64,000 nucleotides of DNA, taken from the NCBI GenBank assembly GCA_033439255.1, contig CM065892.1, forward strand, positions 186,001 to 250,000, written 5' to 3'. Shown here one piece after another: positions 1 to 11,869 of the stretch. How positions within the stretch are numbered: the stretch's first letter is position 1; every line of letters starts with the position of its first letter. Made by a program: the position numbers and the translations under genes. The DNA comes from Hericium rajendrae. Its lineage: Eukaryota; Basidiomycota; Agaricomycetes; Russulales; Hericiaceae. The notes under the pieces were generated by a model. The model was given only the letters and a program-made list of their open reading frames with translations, made no database searches and was not told the DNA's origin.

Positions 1-258
1 GATCGGCCATTTTGGGCAATGCGGCTGCCGGTGCTGGAGGAGCCCCAGGTACAGATCGCCCGGGCGTGGCTAGCGGCTGTAGCGGACGAGGTGCAGGCGC
101 TGGAGCGTGATGGTCGGTCTGGGCACGGTGTGCGGGAGATGCTCACCCTCGAGGAAGGCGGGAAGATCAGGTGGGCCGAAGATACGCAGTGGGATGAGCT
201 AATGCGACTGAGGCACGTCTTCCCTGGTGAGGACGAGATACCAGGAGCCTCGGGCTGA
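1..258 (+). CDS. 3' end of an unidentified gene cut by the window edge
   Basis: The reading frame is open from the first base to a TGA at 256-258, giving about 85 residues. The peptide is acidic and looks helical (WLAAVADEVQALERD near the middle), with no low-complexity skew, so a last exon is plausible. I do not recognise the family. The next gene, the permease, is on the opposite strand and ends 225 bp further on, so the two would be convergent. A chance ORF cannot be excluded. Confidence 0.35.
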   Translation, partial: DRPFWAMRLPVLEEPQVQIARAWLAAVADEVQALERDGRSGHGVREMLTLEEGGKIRWAEDTQWDELMRLRHVFPGEDEIPGASG

Positions 259-483
259 AGAGTATCGCGGGGAGATCAGCATCTTCCCATTGGGCATGCC
301 GTACGACGGGCGGGTCTCCGGTTGTCCTTCTGCACCAACTATCTCATCCCGTTCTCCAATTTGTCCGTACCTCCGACGACGAAATCTAGCTGCGTATGCC
401 TTATCTCTTGCTCCGATGACGTTACTTCGTATGCAGATAGTAAGATTATACATTTGATATTCCCCAGCACCGTGCCGATCTGA

Positions 484-2614
484 TTACTCTTTTCTGGGGG
501 ATTCCTCCCGGGAGGGTGTGGACGTGAGGTTCGAGATTGGTCCTGTGAACCACTTCCTGGCAGACACGATCCAGGAACCTGCTGCGAAGATAAACACGCC
601 CATGATGATCACGACTGAGTAATCTGGCAGGCGTAATCGTGAGCGATATATAATGTCGGAAAGTGCACTTAAACGTACTCATGGCGTCGGCGGTCGGGGC
701 AGAGCCCGATGGGAAGATGAGGAGGACGTCAATGAACGACACCCAGGCGACCGCCACAATTCCGATTGGAGTATACCACCGTCCAAGTGAGAACGGGCCC
801 GGGACAAGCTTGTCACGCCCAGAGGTTATGCGGAGAAGGATCGGCGTCGCATAGGATGTGTAGAGCCCGATCACCGCAGCGCTGCGGAAGGCAGCCCGTC
901 AGCAGTCCTTTTCCAGTGTTCGCAGACGGTAGAGCGCACCCTGCAAGGGAGGACAGAGCCGCCTCGGAAAAGCCGAGCAGGCCGCATATCGCAGAACCGA
1001 GTATGACAAGCCAAACTGCGTTCACTGGTGTCTGCGTGTAGCGGTTGATCTGCTTCCACCAATGCGAGCCCGGCAGCGCATTGTCCCGCGCGAACGCGAA
1101 CACCACGCGTGACGCGTCAACGCCTTGCGCGGCGCCGGTGACATACTGGGATATCGCTCAGTCAGCATGATCGGCCGGTATCATGTGCGGGCACACCTGG
1201 ACGACGACGATGAAGCTCCATATGGCTAGCATGCCCCGTTTGCCGAGCGTGTCGAGGAAGAGCTGCCCCATGGGCAGCGGCAGGTCGCTGCCCAGCAGGT
1301 CCGGCACAGACCGTGTGGCATAGGACGCAGCAATGAAAAGCGCCCAGCCGAAGGTCTGTGTGGCCAGGACGCCGACCATGATTGCGATGGGCGCTGCGCG
1401 CGCTGCCCCAGCGACTTCTTCGGAGATATGGGCGGCCGAATCGTCTGTCCCGCGCGTGGTCAGCAAGCATCGAAACGAGGCAAGAGTGAATCGAACGTAC
1501 ATCCCGTCAGGGTCCACATGGGCGACGTGAATGCGAGCAGGAAGGCCCAGCCGTCTTGCAGAGATCCGATGTTAACACTGAGATTACTCATTCAGAGGAA
1601 GACACGCGTACTGTTGGCCCATCCGGTGTTATTTTCGAACATTGTCCATGCATCCTTGCTTGAAACTTTGTTGTCGCCAGCACCGACTACCAAAGCAACA
1701 ATCGCTGCTATGCTCGTCCCGACTGCCGGGAACTCAGACGTGCTTTCTTCATCATTCGCAGCTAGACGCACCGTTGATCACGACATAGAACAGGTTTAAT
1801 CTAGCCAGGACACGCGTCGCCGCGGAACACACGACCCCATGCGAGAGCAAGATCGCGATGAGAATGCCGTATGTCGCACCAGATCCCAACACGGTCTCTC
1901 CGTCGGAGCCAACGGCGATGGCTGTAGTGATCATCTGTGCACTGTTCCGCCCTGTCGGTTCGGCCTGAGCAAATGGACACAAATCACCTACCAAGTGAAA
2001 TCAATGGAACAAACTAGTGCGACCTGTCCGGTGACGTTCGCCCAACCCGTAATCCAGCTTGCCAGCGGCGCAAACCTCGGCGGCGCAAGCTTTGCAGAGA
2101 AGTAATACAGCCCTGCGCTCGTCCTATCGGGTAAAGTTGTGGCGATGATGAGAACGTAAGTAGCAGGCAAGGAAGTTAAGAATACGTACGGCATCGCAGA
2201 AGTCATTTCCGCCATCATTGCAGCGATGCACAAGACGAAGAAGCAAGGAATGAGCCATCCGAACGTCATTCCAACGTGACCGCCTGCATGTTATCAGGAC
2301 AGTCCGGAGGTCGGCATATGTACACAGTACCTGACGCGAGCGGGAACGACATGGTAGACGAGACCGACGCGACGATGCCCATGATCGAGAACGCGAACGC
2401 GACGGTCTCTATGAGCTAGTACTATTGTCAGGCACGACTTAACAAGAAAAACACAATGGCTACATACCGAGAACTCGCGCTTGAACTCGCTCTTGTACCC
2501 GAGTTCAGCTAGCAGTGCGTCGTCCGCAACTCGCATATCGGACAAGATGGTATGGCCCTCATCGACAGGCCCCGTGGCCGTCTCGGTGACGCTGTCCTTC
2601 TCGTGCTTGGACAT
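484..2614 (-). CDS. Amino-acid/GABA permease, APC superfamily
   Basis: This is a plasma-membrane amino-acid or choline/GABA-type transporter of the amino-acid/polyamine/organocation family (fungal UGA4/BIO5/HNM1-like). The start at 2614 gives a short acidic cytosolic tail that leads into the family's first segment (LLAELGYKSEFKREFS, then FAFSIMGIVASVSSTMSFPL). The exons then encode about 12 hydrophobic segments, including WITGWANVTGQVALV, SAAHISEEVAGAARAAP and VVFAFARDNALPGSHW, all typical of this family. The last exon ends RKWFTGPISNL plus a short tail, with stop TAA at 486-484. About eight short introns are visible, for example GTACGT before SAAHISEE. I saw no disruption. The exact substrate cannot be read from sequence. 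It is transcribed away from MGM101. Confidence 0.9.
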
Positions 2615-3557
2615 CTTGGATCTAAGGAAGGGATGTAGAAGCTGGAAAGGTCAGGAATGCGAGGCCGATGGGAGATGAGGACGGGTCGGATATGAAATGC
2701 GCCCTGAGACTTTTAGGACCGAACAGGCGCTGAGGGTAATGAAATCTTTCTGTGGGAAGGTCGAACGAGCGCACAGGCTATCTCCAACAGAGATATGAAT
2801 TATTCAAGCTACCTTGAAGGTATTGGGAATACGAATGACGGGTAGATATGCTTATCTCTCACCTTTATCTCTACCTTGAGATATCCTTGAAGATACGTGA
2901 GATCTGCAAGTCGATGCCCAGCTCTTCGTGGATCTTGGGAGAAGGTCTCCGGGCTTCTCGTGAGCCGAAGGAGCAGTTTTGAAGAGCCGCAACACGGTCC
3001 AAGATGGCTCGTGGCCGAAGATAATGGGCTGAGAGCGCGCAGTCTCTGGAGTGGGAGATGGAGCAAGGAAGCTCGAGGAAACTGGCAAGTTGGCGAGGTA
3101 GACTTTATTGCTTGTTGTTGTTCATTATCCGACGACATCATGGAAGGACTCACAAAAGAGCCGAAAGGCAACATTTCAACTCCATTTGACAACTCGCGTA
3201 CGCGCAAGGCTCGCGAATCGCAGGGCCGCATTAGACAGCCTATGACCGAAGAACGCTCCAAGGCCGTGAAGTAAATGAAGAAATGTCATTTCCGTTGTTT
3301 GCATCATCCACGCCGAAGTCACTGGCGGCGAGCTCGAGAATGTCGACGGACAGCGAGCGCTCGATGGATTTGCGTTCGCCTCGGCGCGATCACCGCGTCG
3401 CGAAGAAAGAAACGCATTTTGATTCCGTGACCGTGCGTATCACACCCCGGCAATCACCGCCTCGCGTCTGTGGCGCTTACTGTGCCCCTGGCCCGTCGTC
3501 CGCGACATCCCACACAGCGAGCAAGGACCCAGGACGCGTCTACGAAAATCAACCATA
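2615..3557. other. Intergenic, divergent promoter region
   Basis: This 943-bp gap lies between the divergently transcribed permease and MGM101. It holds ORFs of up to 150 codons on both strands, but none resembles a known domain and they overlap each other, as expected of chance frames. I could not assign specific promoter elements. Confidence 0.6.
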
Positions 3558-4556
3558 ATGTTTGCGATACCAGCACGCGCATTTTCAAAACGCCTGCCAG
3601 CGGCCCACCGCCAACTGGCCGCCTGCACGCGCACGTACGTGAGCGTCGGTGCCAACCGCACCTACACCCCACGTCCGAGCGCACCCAAGCCCAAAGTCCC
3701 TGCCGCGCGAGCAAGCACAGGCGCGGGCATCCAGGGCGACCCCGATACCGTCAACACGCTGCCAACCGCCGAGCAGATCGAAGCCGACGTCGCTGCGGCT
3801 GCGGGCACGCCGGCGGAGAGCACGCCGTCATCGTCGATCCTCGAGGCGGCAGAAAGCGTCGCGCTTGACCATGACGGCGCACCAGACTGGTCGCGCAGCT
3901 ACCACGGGCTCTCCGTAGAGCCGTTCCCGAAGGAGATAGCGGACGTGCTGCTTGCGCCTATTGATCCGCTCGACGTGGAGATGAAACCAGGTGCGTTTTG
4001 GCGTTTGCTCGTGTGGTGGCGATCGTTGAAGGGAGGCAGATGGAATGATATACTTGCCTGAGATCAAGTACCGCCGCATTCTCAACCGCGCGTTTGGGCC
4101 GGGCGGATGGGGGCTTGCGCCCAGGAGCCAGACGCATATAGGGCCAAAAGTGGTGAGCAGGGAGTATGCTCTGGTCTGTCTCGGACGGTATGCCTTTTGT
4201 ACCCCTATAAAGTGTATCTCCTGATGCTTGTCTACGTCCTAGCCTCGTCGGCATCGCCCGTGGAGAGCAGGAGTATTTCGACCCAACGGGCATCCCGACC
4301 GCGACGGAGGCCTGCAAGAGCAATGCTCTGATGCGCTGCTGCAAGGACCTGGGCGTCGCTAGCGAGCTCTGGGACCCCCGTTTCATTCGTGAATTTAAGT
4401 CGAAGTACTGCGTCGAGGTCTTTGCGGAGCACTTGGCAACCAAGAAAAAGTATGTTTGCGCTTTCACTCTTGCGTCGAGGTTTTAATCTTTCAATTAGGC
4501 GCAAGCTGTGGAGGCGGAAGGATCAGCCCAAGTTCGAATATCCTTTCAAAGAATAG
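3558..4556 (+). CDS. MGM101: Mitochondrial genome maintenance protein MGM101
   Basis: MGM101 is a Rad52-like single-strand DNA annealing protein needed to keep and repair mitochondrial DNA. Four exons are read: 3558-3990, 4040-4187, 4243-4450 and 4499-4556. All have GT-AG borders and keep frame. The first exon begins [18 protein letters not shown], a basic Arg/Ser/Ala-rich mitochondrial presequence. A Pro/Ala-rich linker follows, and then the conserved core: [98 protein letters not shown]. The C-terminus is the family's basic ending ([14 protein letters not shown]). It appears complete and has the usual length of about 280 residues. Confidence 0.96.
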
Positions 4557-4943
4557 GGGCATCGCGCTGGCATCTCAGGGTCTTTCTTCATGCATGCTAT
4601 GTTAGACATTTTGTATCGTCACTTTAATAATACACACCTCCGTCTCCGTTTCAAACTCTTCGTTCACCAAATGACTTCTGGATTCTCCGTCAGTCTCTAT
4701 CAGTCGTACTTACAGTCAGGAATATATGAGCGAAGCCACCATCGATATACCCGTACGGAAAAGTTGATGCTATCACGTTAAAGTCAAATAAGTTAGATAT
4801 GGTCCTACGTCACGCTACTAAGGAAGTGCGTTCAGATATCTCATCCGGCTCAAATGCTGGAACCACCCCTACATAAAGGCGCCAGATGTACATGGGTCGG
4901 CAATGAGCGACCCACCGTACATACTGTATTAACATACGGATCC
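4557..4943. other. Intergenic, convergent 3' ends
   Basis: This 387-bp AT-richer spacer separates the 3' ends of MGM101 and the membrane-protein gene. I see no gene or repeat in it. Confidence 0.6.
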
Positions 4944-6321
4944 TTAACTCTTGGGGAAATCGAGGTTCCCGAGCTCGACGACCGCCGCTTCCTCCAGTTC
5001 ACGCCCCTTCCCCGGTTTTGCATCCGGAAGCGGGTGATCGCTATCACCCGAGCGCACCGTCGACGATGCACCCATGCGAAATTGAACCGGCAATAGGCTC
5101 TTGCTGCGGCTGATCCCCTCCTGGGTAAAGGTGGAATACATCGTCCCCGCGGCCTCGATGGTGCGGCCTTGTTCGACGCGGATGATGATTAGATTGAAGG
5201 CGATGCCCTGCGGGGAAAAGATAAGCTCATCACCGACAGTTCACTCTGCGACCGGAAAATGGACACACAATGATCTGAAATGCCTGCACGAGTGCCAATC
5301 AGTTACTACTTGAGGGAGCGACAGTAGACGAGCATGACGTACACAATCGGATGCAGCATATTGCCCATTGCTCCCTGCAAGGTACACCACGAAAAATACG
5401 ACGATCGATGGGGAGTACATGGCTCCGGACTCGATGATCACACGGATGGCATGGCGCAACGCGTCATGCGAGCCGGTATCATGTACGCGCGAGGCTATGG
5501 AGGGCGTATAGGACCATGAACGGATGGACCAGATCTTCCAGACAATCATCGCTGTGTCTGACGTTAATAGTGAAAGAGAAGAGCAAATAATGGGAAACAG
5601 ACAGGTCGCGATGAGATTGAGCCCCAGCGTCGTGGCGAGGATAGATGTGATAAAAGGTGTTAAGTCCTTTGCATTCAGCGCTGCGCTTTGGTGGAGTGTA
5701 AACTCGATGTAGCAAGTGAATATTTCGCAGACTAATGGCAAGATGTCACATCAGAGGCAGTGTGCGAGGAAATGAGGATACATACTTATGCATGCAAGCC
5801 AAATGACCGAAAGCCCGGCGATGATCGCCCATTTGCGTCCATACACGATCCAGCAGCGGTAGATCTGCAACGAAGGTTTATGACTTTACCGTCGCGATGG
5901 CATCTGATCAACGTAGACGCACGAGCATACCGTCCGCGATGCTGGTTTACACGCAGTAAAAAACTGTTCGCATGACATTGACCCAGTCCGAGATGTCCTC
6001 GAGCCGTGTATTCGCGCCACCAGGGCTGTCATAGTAGATGAACGCTTCGAGGACCTGGCGCATGAGAAACGCGATATCGAGCGTCCCGAACAGGAAAAAG
6101 AGGAGTGTGATGACGAAGAAGGTCGACTTTTGCTTGCGCATGCGCCGCGAGTGCGTAAGAGCAAGGACACACTGACCGAACGTCACGAGGAATATACCTG
6201 CGAATATATGAGCGTGTGAGTGCAGAGAGAGGGGAAAGAGATGCGATGCAAGCGCACCATAGAACAGGCTCTCAAGAAAGAGCGCAACGAGATGGGCTTC
6301 AGCAATATTGAACATCCCCAT
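4944..6321 (-). pseudogene. Multi-pass (7-TM type) membrane protein with an in-frame stop
   Basis: The gene encodes an integral membrane protein of a type greatly expanded in Agaricomycetes, with no defined biochemical role. The start chosen at 6321 gives MGMFNIAEAHLVALFLESL. Later exons carry TFGQCVLALTHSRRMRK, FFVITLLFFLFGTLDIAFLM, the marker IYRCWIVYGRKWAIIAGLSV, FITSILATTLGLNLIATCL and GAMYSPSIVVFFVVYLAGSN. The tail is hydrophilic and ends LDFPKS, with stop TAA at 4946-4944. After MRTVFYCV the frame meets TAA (5949-5947) where relatives are expected to carry a glutamine codon; the frame resumes directly as TSIADGMLV. Everything else stays open. This is therefore either a recent nonsense allele, a base error in the assembly, or a splice choice I have missed. 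Confidence 0.7.
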
Positions 6322-6761
6322 CGCAGGATGACGATGGGGGAAGACGTATTCCTGGTTGTCGCAGGTGTCCTGACATCCATGTATATACTTTTCACGAAGT
6401 GCAGTTCTATCTTGGAGAGCCACCGAAAAACCGAAGACACAGGAACTACAATATGCATGTGAAGCTACAGGCCGCGCGAGAATATGAAACCGGGAACTCC
6501 ACCGTGGAGGCTCCCATGATGTACTTATTCTGGTCGTGGGGGAACGTGTGCATACGGCGACTTCAGTAGTAGACGAGTTTGAAGTTCATTTCTTGCTCCA
6601 GGCGTATCGCCTTGTTTCCCAGCATCAGACGACCGTATTCTTGTACTTAGCAGCCAGACACTTCCAAAGGCTTCTCAACGAAAACATTATGTGCAGCCGA
6701 AAGAGGAAAGACATGACGCGGGACTGCAAACCTTAAACACATTTGCATGGACGTTGGGCGT

Positions 6762-6788
6762 TACTGTGATGATGCTTCATCATTACAG
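6762..6788. repeat. 27-bp imperfect palindrome (hairpin)
   Basis: The arms ACTGT-ATGATG and CATCAT-ACAGT face each other across three bases, with one unpaired base in each arm. The right arm runs into the left copy of the 35-bp inverted repeat. It could be a terminal structure of an old DNA element or simply a hairpin. Confidence 0.6.
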
Positions 6789-6818
6789 TGCCTTGCATAT
6801 CAGTCTGCAGTCGACGCG
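6784..6818 (+). repeat. 35-bp repeat, left arm of an inverted pair
   Basis: These 35 bases are repeated exactly, in reverse complement, at 7602-7636. Similarity fades but does not vanish just beyond the inner boundary (a shared GTTTGT stretch). The arms enclose about 780 bp. An exact match of this length is not expected by chance. Confidence 0.8.
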
Positions 6819-7601
6819 CTGAGATCTTTGTTTGTTCGGACCAAAGCGTGACACTTTAGCGCTCTGGATCCTGTTTGCGAGGTTTGCAGTATTTATGCGC
6901 ATTTGTATGTCTTATAGTGCTCAACTTCCCATTTAAACAAACAGGTAAACATTCTACAGACAAAGTCTTGTAAAGACATTCAAATTTGAACAGCTGCGGC
7001 CTAACCGGCACCTGCACACCGTGTCTGCTGACATCCATCGAGACATAATGCTCCTGCTGCCCTCCCGAGAAGGCATCTCGAGCACGCGCTCGACATCCTC
7101 CGGCATAGCTGTAGTGAGCCTATCGGGGTATGGATGTGGCTCGGGGATTATCATTATCCTACGTGCATGAATGTCTGGCTCAAGCACAACTCGCAGTGCC
7201 TGAGGCACGCGAACTTGCGCTCTGCGCTGCATGCAAACCTGGGCGAAGAACATGTCAGTGCATTCAGAATGTTCACGCACCGTAGCCAGCATGAGATCTT
7301 GGTTCCACTCAATATTGGCGGTCATGGAACATACACAAGCGCGAGAGCTATGGCTGCTATGCCGGGGTGCTGGAAATCCATGTCTCGGTGCGAGATTCGA
7401 GGGTGTGCATAGCTGGCAGAGCGATATGTGGCCAGACGGGTTCTCATGGCTTTTCAGCTACTTTATCCACTGGGTCAGACACTTACAGAAAGTAAATGGC
7501 CGTCGTCGAAGACGGCAAGACGCAGAGTGGAACATCCGAGCAGTCGGCGGTCGACGTGTGACATGACGTGACTATTTGGCGACTACAAACAGGTTTCTCG
7601 A

Positions 7602-7636
7602 CGCGTCGACTGCAGACTGATATGCAAGGCACTGTA
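7602..7636 (-). repeat. 35-bp repeat, right arm of an inverted pair
   Basis: This is the exact reverse complement of 6784-6818. It contains GTCGAC and CTGCAG sites and shows no obvious target duplication outside. The pair could be the ends of a small non-autonomous element or the product of an inverted local duplication. Confidence 0.8.
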
Positions 7637-8008
7637 GCTTTGTGGCGTCGCGAAGTCTCGTTCATATTCAATCAAGCTTCAACAAGCGCCGAGAGAAAGA
7701 CAGGTCCCAGCCAGCTGTACATTGACAAGAATACCCACCCTCCAGGGCTCATTGATCTCGGTCTGCTCCAATTCAGCCTGCCGCCATCGCCGCTGTCGCC
7801 TGACTTCGTCGATCAAAACAACAAGGCAACCTCGCTCAGTATTGTGAAGTCACAGTGTACTTACTCCATAGAATGCGGAAACCATGCAGGGGCCGTTTGA
7901 CAAAGGACAAGATAGAGCTAGCGACCGCAGACCGGCTGATGCAGCATGCGCAGCGCTCCGGGGCCCATGCTTGCAGAATTCCTAGAAGAAAAACGGATGG
8001 CTAAAACT

Positions 8009-8388
8009 TCAGCAGGACCAGGTTATCACTCTGTATGACGCTTTATCGATAGCAAGTTGACGAATAACTCGAAATACCCCTGCGAGCGGCCCTTTCTTGC
8101 GATTGCGCAGGTTGTACGGGCCCTTGTGCCTGCCGGGCAGATTTTCAGGCATGCTGTGGATCACCACAGACTTCTTTTCCTAAAGAATAGAGGGGAAGGG
8201 TTGAATGGACAGGGGCGCGGCTGCCTGATGAGGAAGATCAAACCAGGGAGAATGCCGGGAAATAAACAGGAATAAACCCAACTGGAACCGAACTGCGTCA
8301 GTTGGATGTTAGATCGTGCTTCGCTGACTCGGACTTGATCGATAGAAAGCCGAGTCGGAGAAGGATTGGACGTGCTCATAGAGGCCAT
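8009..8388 (-). CDS. Possible small two-exon gene, unknown
   Basis: A start at 8388 (MASMSTSNPSPTRLSIDQ) runs to a possible GT donor after SSW. A pyrimidine-rich tract with CTTTAG then leads back in phase to a basic exon (PGRHKGPYNLRNRKKGPLAG) that ends at TGA 8011-8009. The product would be about 90 residues with no recognised domain. The evidence is only a clean phase and plausible splice sites, so treat it as a weak candidate. Confidence 0.18.
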
Positions 8389-9514
8389 GATAGAATGTCA
8401 GTAGGTGACAGGTGTGCAACAAGTTTCAGGACTCAATGGGTTGCCTTAGTACTTTGTTGACTATTCCAAAGAAGTAAGGAAAACCAAGGAGGCACCAGAC
8501 GATTCCACGGATACAGCGATGAGGTCCTTCATATGACGATCACAGAGAAACAAGAGATGCGGCCAGGCCGCTGCTGCGTTGCGAGTCGGAGCAGAGGGAG
8601 AAAAGTCGTGTTTCCGTAAAAGGAAAGCGTCTAGGAACGAAGTCCTTCAAGGTCGCGCCGGCCTCGCTCGGCCTCAGACCTGCGACTCCTCCGAGACTGT
8701 TCCCCTCTCACACTCAAATGCACTACGATCCAGAGAAGCACTGCTCCATGAATATCAGGTTTGCGAGAAGTAAGCTTACCGTCATTTTCGTGCCTAGCTC
8801 CATCCTAGACGTACAACTCGGGTTCGGTTGCACCCTCCACGAGCATCAGCAATGAAGGGAATCCGACATTCGTAACTCGCATATTGAATGCTTCTAAACT
8901 TTGAGATGAACACAGGAAGAGGACGCGTAGATGAAAGATGGGGATGGAGATTTTGTAACGCAGCTCAGGCAGGAAGCGGGTGCGAAGGAGTGAAAGAGAA
9001 AGCGGCTCGTACCCCATCTATCAAACGGTCCCATACGTGTCGCCGTATGTCCTTGCAGCCCTCTTTCACATTCATTTACCGTGCTTACCCAGCTCTCCTG
9101 CTAGGTGCTATCGTATGGATGTGCGCTGTCATTATCTTATCTCTGGTAACAGTCGTAAAGCGGGCGTTTTGGAGCAGGCATGGATTTGCTCTTCTCACCT
9201 GCCGGCTTCTGGATCACTACCTTCGTCTTATCATCAGGTAACGCTAGAGCCCAGAGTCCGTTTACTAACCACGATGGAGGTCAGATGATGCTTCTTGATC
9301 CCACGGAGGGCCGCGATGTGAGCCTTTATCCACCGCGAATTTCAATCGCGATGCTATTTTGGTATGACGCAGCGTGTCCACGGCTGTCGCGGAGCATATT
9401 GACGCTTCCAAACTTCGTGATAACGCGCTATCAAACATATAGATAGGTCGACTGAAATGCTCTAGTGAGTGGCCATCCTTGTCCCATCTGTTTTCTGGCC
9501 TTCTCTTCTGCGCG

Positions 9515-11869
9515 ATGGGCTCTTTCAGCGAGAAAGATGAGAAGCACGGTCATGGCATCTCGGTGACCAACAAGGAAGTAGATACGGGGGCTCAGCTCGT
9601 GGCTGGAAGTGATGTGGAGCTGGACGAGGCTGAGGCGACAAGGATACGGTGTGTCCAGATGCAGCATTGCAGGGTGGCCCCGAGTTCAACGATGTGTGAC
9701 AAAGGCGCAAGATCGACATGCACATACTGCCGTTGATGTGTGGTATGTTTTACTTCAACTCGTGCTCTTCGCAATTACTGACATATGCGTAGTACTATAT
9801 TGGTACGCAAAGACAGCATTGATTCTATTGCGGAGGCTTATGTCTCGTTTTCAGGATCCAATTTATGGACAAAACAACCTTAGGAAGCGCGGCAATCCTT
9901 GGAATCGAGTGCGTCTTCACCGCGGACGTATCTCGCCTCATTTGATAACCCTCCTTCCGTTATTCATTAGAACCTCGGCGCACTTAACGACGAACCAGTA
10001 CGCAGTTTAATTTCTTGTTGTCTTACCATGCATTGGCTAACTCTACCTACCTAGGTATAACTGGTAGATTCTATTCTCCTTCTTTTGAAGCACTTTCTAA
10101 CCGGTCTTAAGGCTCGGCACGATATTCTATTTGAGTTATCTCTTGTTCGAGTATCCTCAGAACTTGGCGCTGCAACATTTTCCTGTCGGAAAGTGGATGA
10201 GGTACGCTGATTGTCCACGGCAATCTCGTAACTCTCCAATCACGCGATTCAAATCTCCAAGCATCAATATATCTGTGTGGGCCGTCGCGCTCTGCGCACA
10301 TGCGGCGTGCAAGAACTTTGCAGGCCTTTTCGTCGTCCGACTGATTCTGGGCGCGTGTGAGGGATCTATCACTGCGGGCTTCCTGATCGTCACCTCTATG
10401 TTTTACACTCGGACGGAGCAGACTGTCCGAGTCGGATATTGGTGTAAGTCATCTGTTTATGCGGTTTCCTAGGGTGCGCCACTGACGTCGAACAGTTTTG
10501 ATGAACGGCACAGGTAATCTGTGTCAGTTCCTTGGCTCAAGGAAGTTGGGTTGATGATTTTGTGCAGCTCAAATTATCACGGGATTCATTGCGTTCGGCT
10601 CCTTGCATATCAAGACGAAAGGTTTCGAGCCCTGGCAATGGTATGTTTCACGTTGATCTGTGCACGCACCTAAAGATGTCGACATGTTTACCCAGGCTCA
10701 TGATCATCACTGGCATCATGACGCTCATTGTCGCTATATGCTTCTTGTGAGTGACATATCATGGGAACCGTTTTGCATTCTCAGACTGTGTTCAGCTTAT
10801 TTTTCCCCGACTCGCCGACCAACGCTTGGTTCTTGACCCCAGACGAGCGAGCGACGGCAGTTCAACGCATCAAGGTCAGATTCTTTTATCATCTTCCGTG
10901 CTCCATTCATCGAAAACCCATGCATTACCGTCCAGGTCAATCAAACTGGAGTCGAGAACAAAACGTTCAAGAAAGAGCAGTGCGTACCCAGGCTCCGGAC
11001 ATCCGCCCTCATCGTTCCTGAACTCCATCCCTTCAGGTTGATCGAAGCGCTCCTGGACCCGAAGACCTGGCTATTCGCGCTCTTCTCCGCGCTCGACAAC
11101 ATCCCGAACTCGCTCACGAACCAGCGCTCGCTCATCGTCGCGTCATTCGGGTTCACGCCGCTGCAGACGACGCTGCTCGGATGTGTCGACGGCGCCGTCG
11201 AGATCATCACGATCTTCACGGGCGTGAAGCTCGTCGCGCGCATCCCGAACAGCCGCGCGTACGTTGGCATCCTGTACTACATCCCGAACATTCTCGGGTG
11301 CTTCCTCATCAACTTCCTCCCGTGGAGCGACAAGATCGGCCTACTGTTCGGCATCTGGCTCACCGGCGTGGGCACGACGGGCTTCGTCCTGGCCCTCGCG
11401 TGGGTGTCGGCGACCACGGCGGGGCACACGAAGAAGGTGACCGTGAACGCGATCATGCTCGGCGCGTACTGCGTCGGCAACGCCGCCGCGCCGTTCATGT
11501 GGCAGCAGAAGTACAAGCCCAGGTGCGTCCCGCCCCACTGCCCACCCCCCGCTGTGCTGAGCGGCCACGTGCAGGAACCACGTCCCGTGGATCATCATCG
11601 GCGTCTCGTACATCGTCTGCATGGCGCTGCTGCTCATCATCCGCGTGCGCCTCGACCGCGAGAACAGGCGGCGCGACGCGGAGCCCGCGGACGAGACGTA
11701 CGACGACGTGTACGTCTTGCGGCGGACGGACGATGGCGTGGAGGAGGAGCTCAAGGTCGCCAAGGTGCGTGCCGCTTCGGGTTGCGTGTGCGCGATGGGC
11801 TGACTGGGTGTCTAGGAATTCCTGGATCTGACGGACAAGCAGAACAGGGACTTCAGATACGTCTTGTGA
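9515..11869 (+). CDS. Allantoate/anion:cation symporter-type MFS permease (DAL5-like)
   Basis: This is a major facilitator superfamily transporter of the fungal DAL5/TNA1 group, which carry organic anions such as allantoate, nicotinate or pantothenate across the plasma membrane. The start at 9515 gives an acidic N-terminus, followed by the family landmarks KIDMHILPLMC, FMDKTTLGSAAILGIE and AHLTTNQYNWLGTIFY. Next come LLFEYPQNLALQHFPVGKWM, AACKNFAGLFVVRLILGACE and EGSITAGFLIVTSMFYTRTE. The second half carries FFPDSPTNAWFLTPDERATA, EALLDPKTWLFALFSALDNI and NAAAPFMWQQKYKPR. It ends FLDLTDKQNRDFRYVL with TGA at 11867-11869. At least ten introns are present, one exon being only 9 nt long. It looks intact. 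The substrate cannot be fixed from sequence. Confidence 0.92.
10055..10063 (+). other. 9-nt microexon of the MFS permease
   Basis: The exon GTATAACTG lies between acceptor CCTAG and donor GTAGAT. With the flanking exons it restores the conserved motif NQYNWLG (AACCA before it, GCTCGG after it). Reading through the region without this exon breaks the motif and meets stops. Confidence 0.75.

Larger units (their letters stand above)
6322..9514. other. 3.2-kb region without a confident gene
   Basis: Both strands carry only short, overlapping, unrecognised ORFs (longest about 125 codons). A few stretches look faintly coding, such as a hydrophobic run on the plus strand near 9060-9160 and a basic segment on the minus strand near 8100-8180. 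No domain was recognised. The region also carries the inverted repeat and hairpin listed separately. It may be decayed coding sequence or old transposon debris. Confidence 0.55.

Noticed and set aside
2809-3261. 150-codon minus-strand ORF upstream of MGM101
   Set aside because: A similarly long ORF overlaps it on the plus strand, neither shows a domain, and the site is a divergent promoter.
8888-9288. Hydrophobic plus-strand ORFs that could be a small membrane protein
   Set aside because: Only one membrane-like run, no conserved motif, overlapping alternatives in two frames and no clear splice support.
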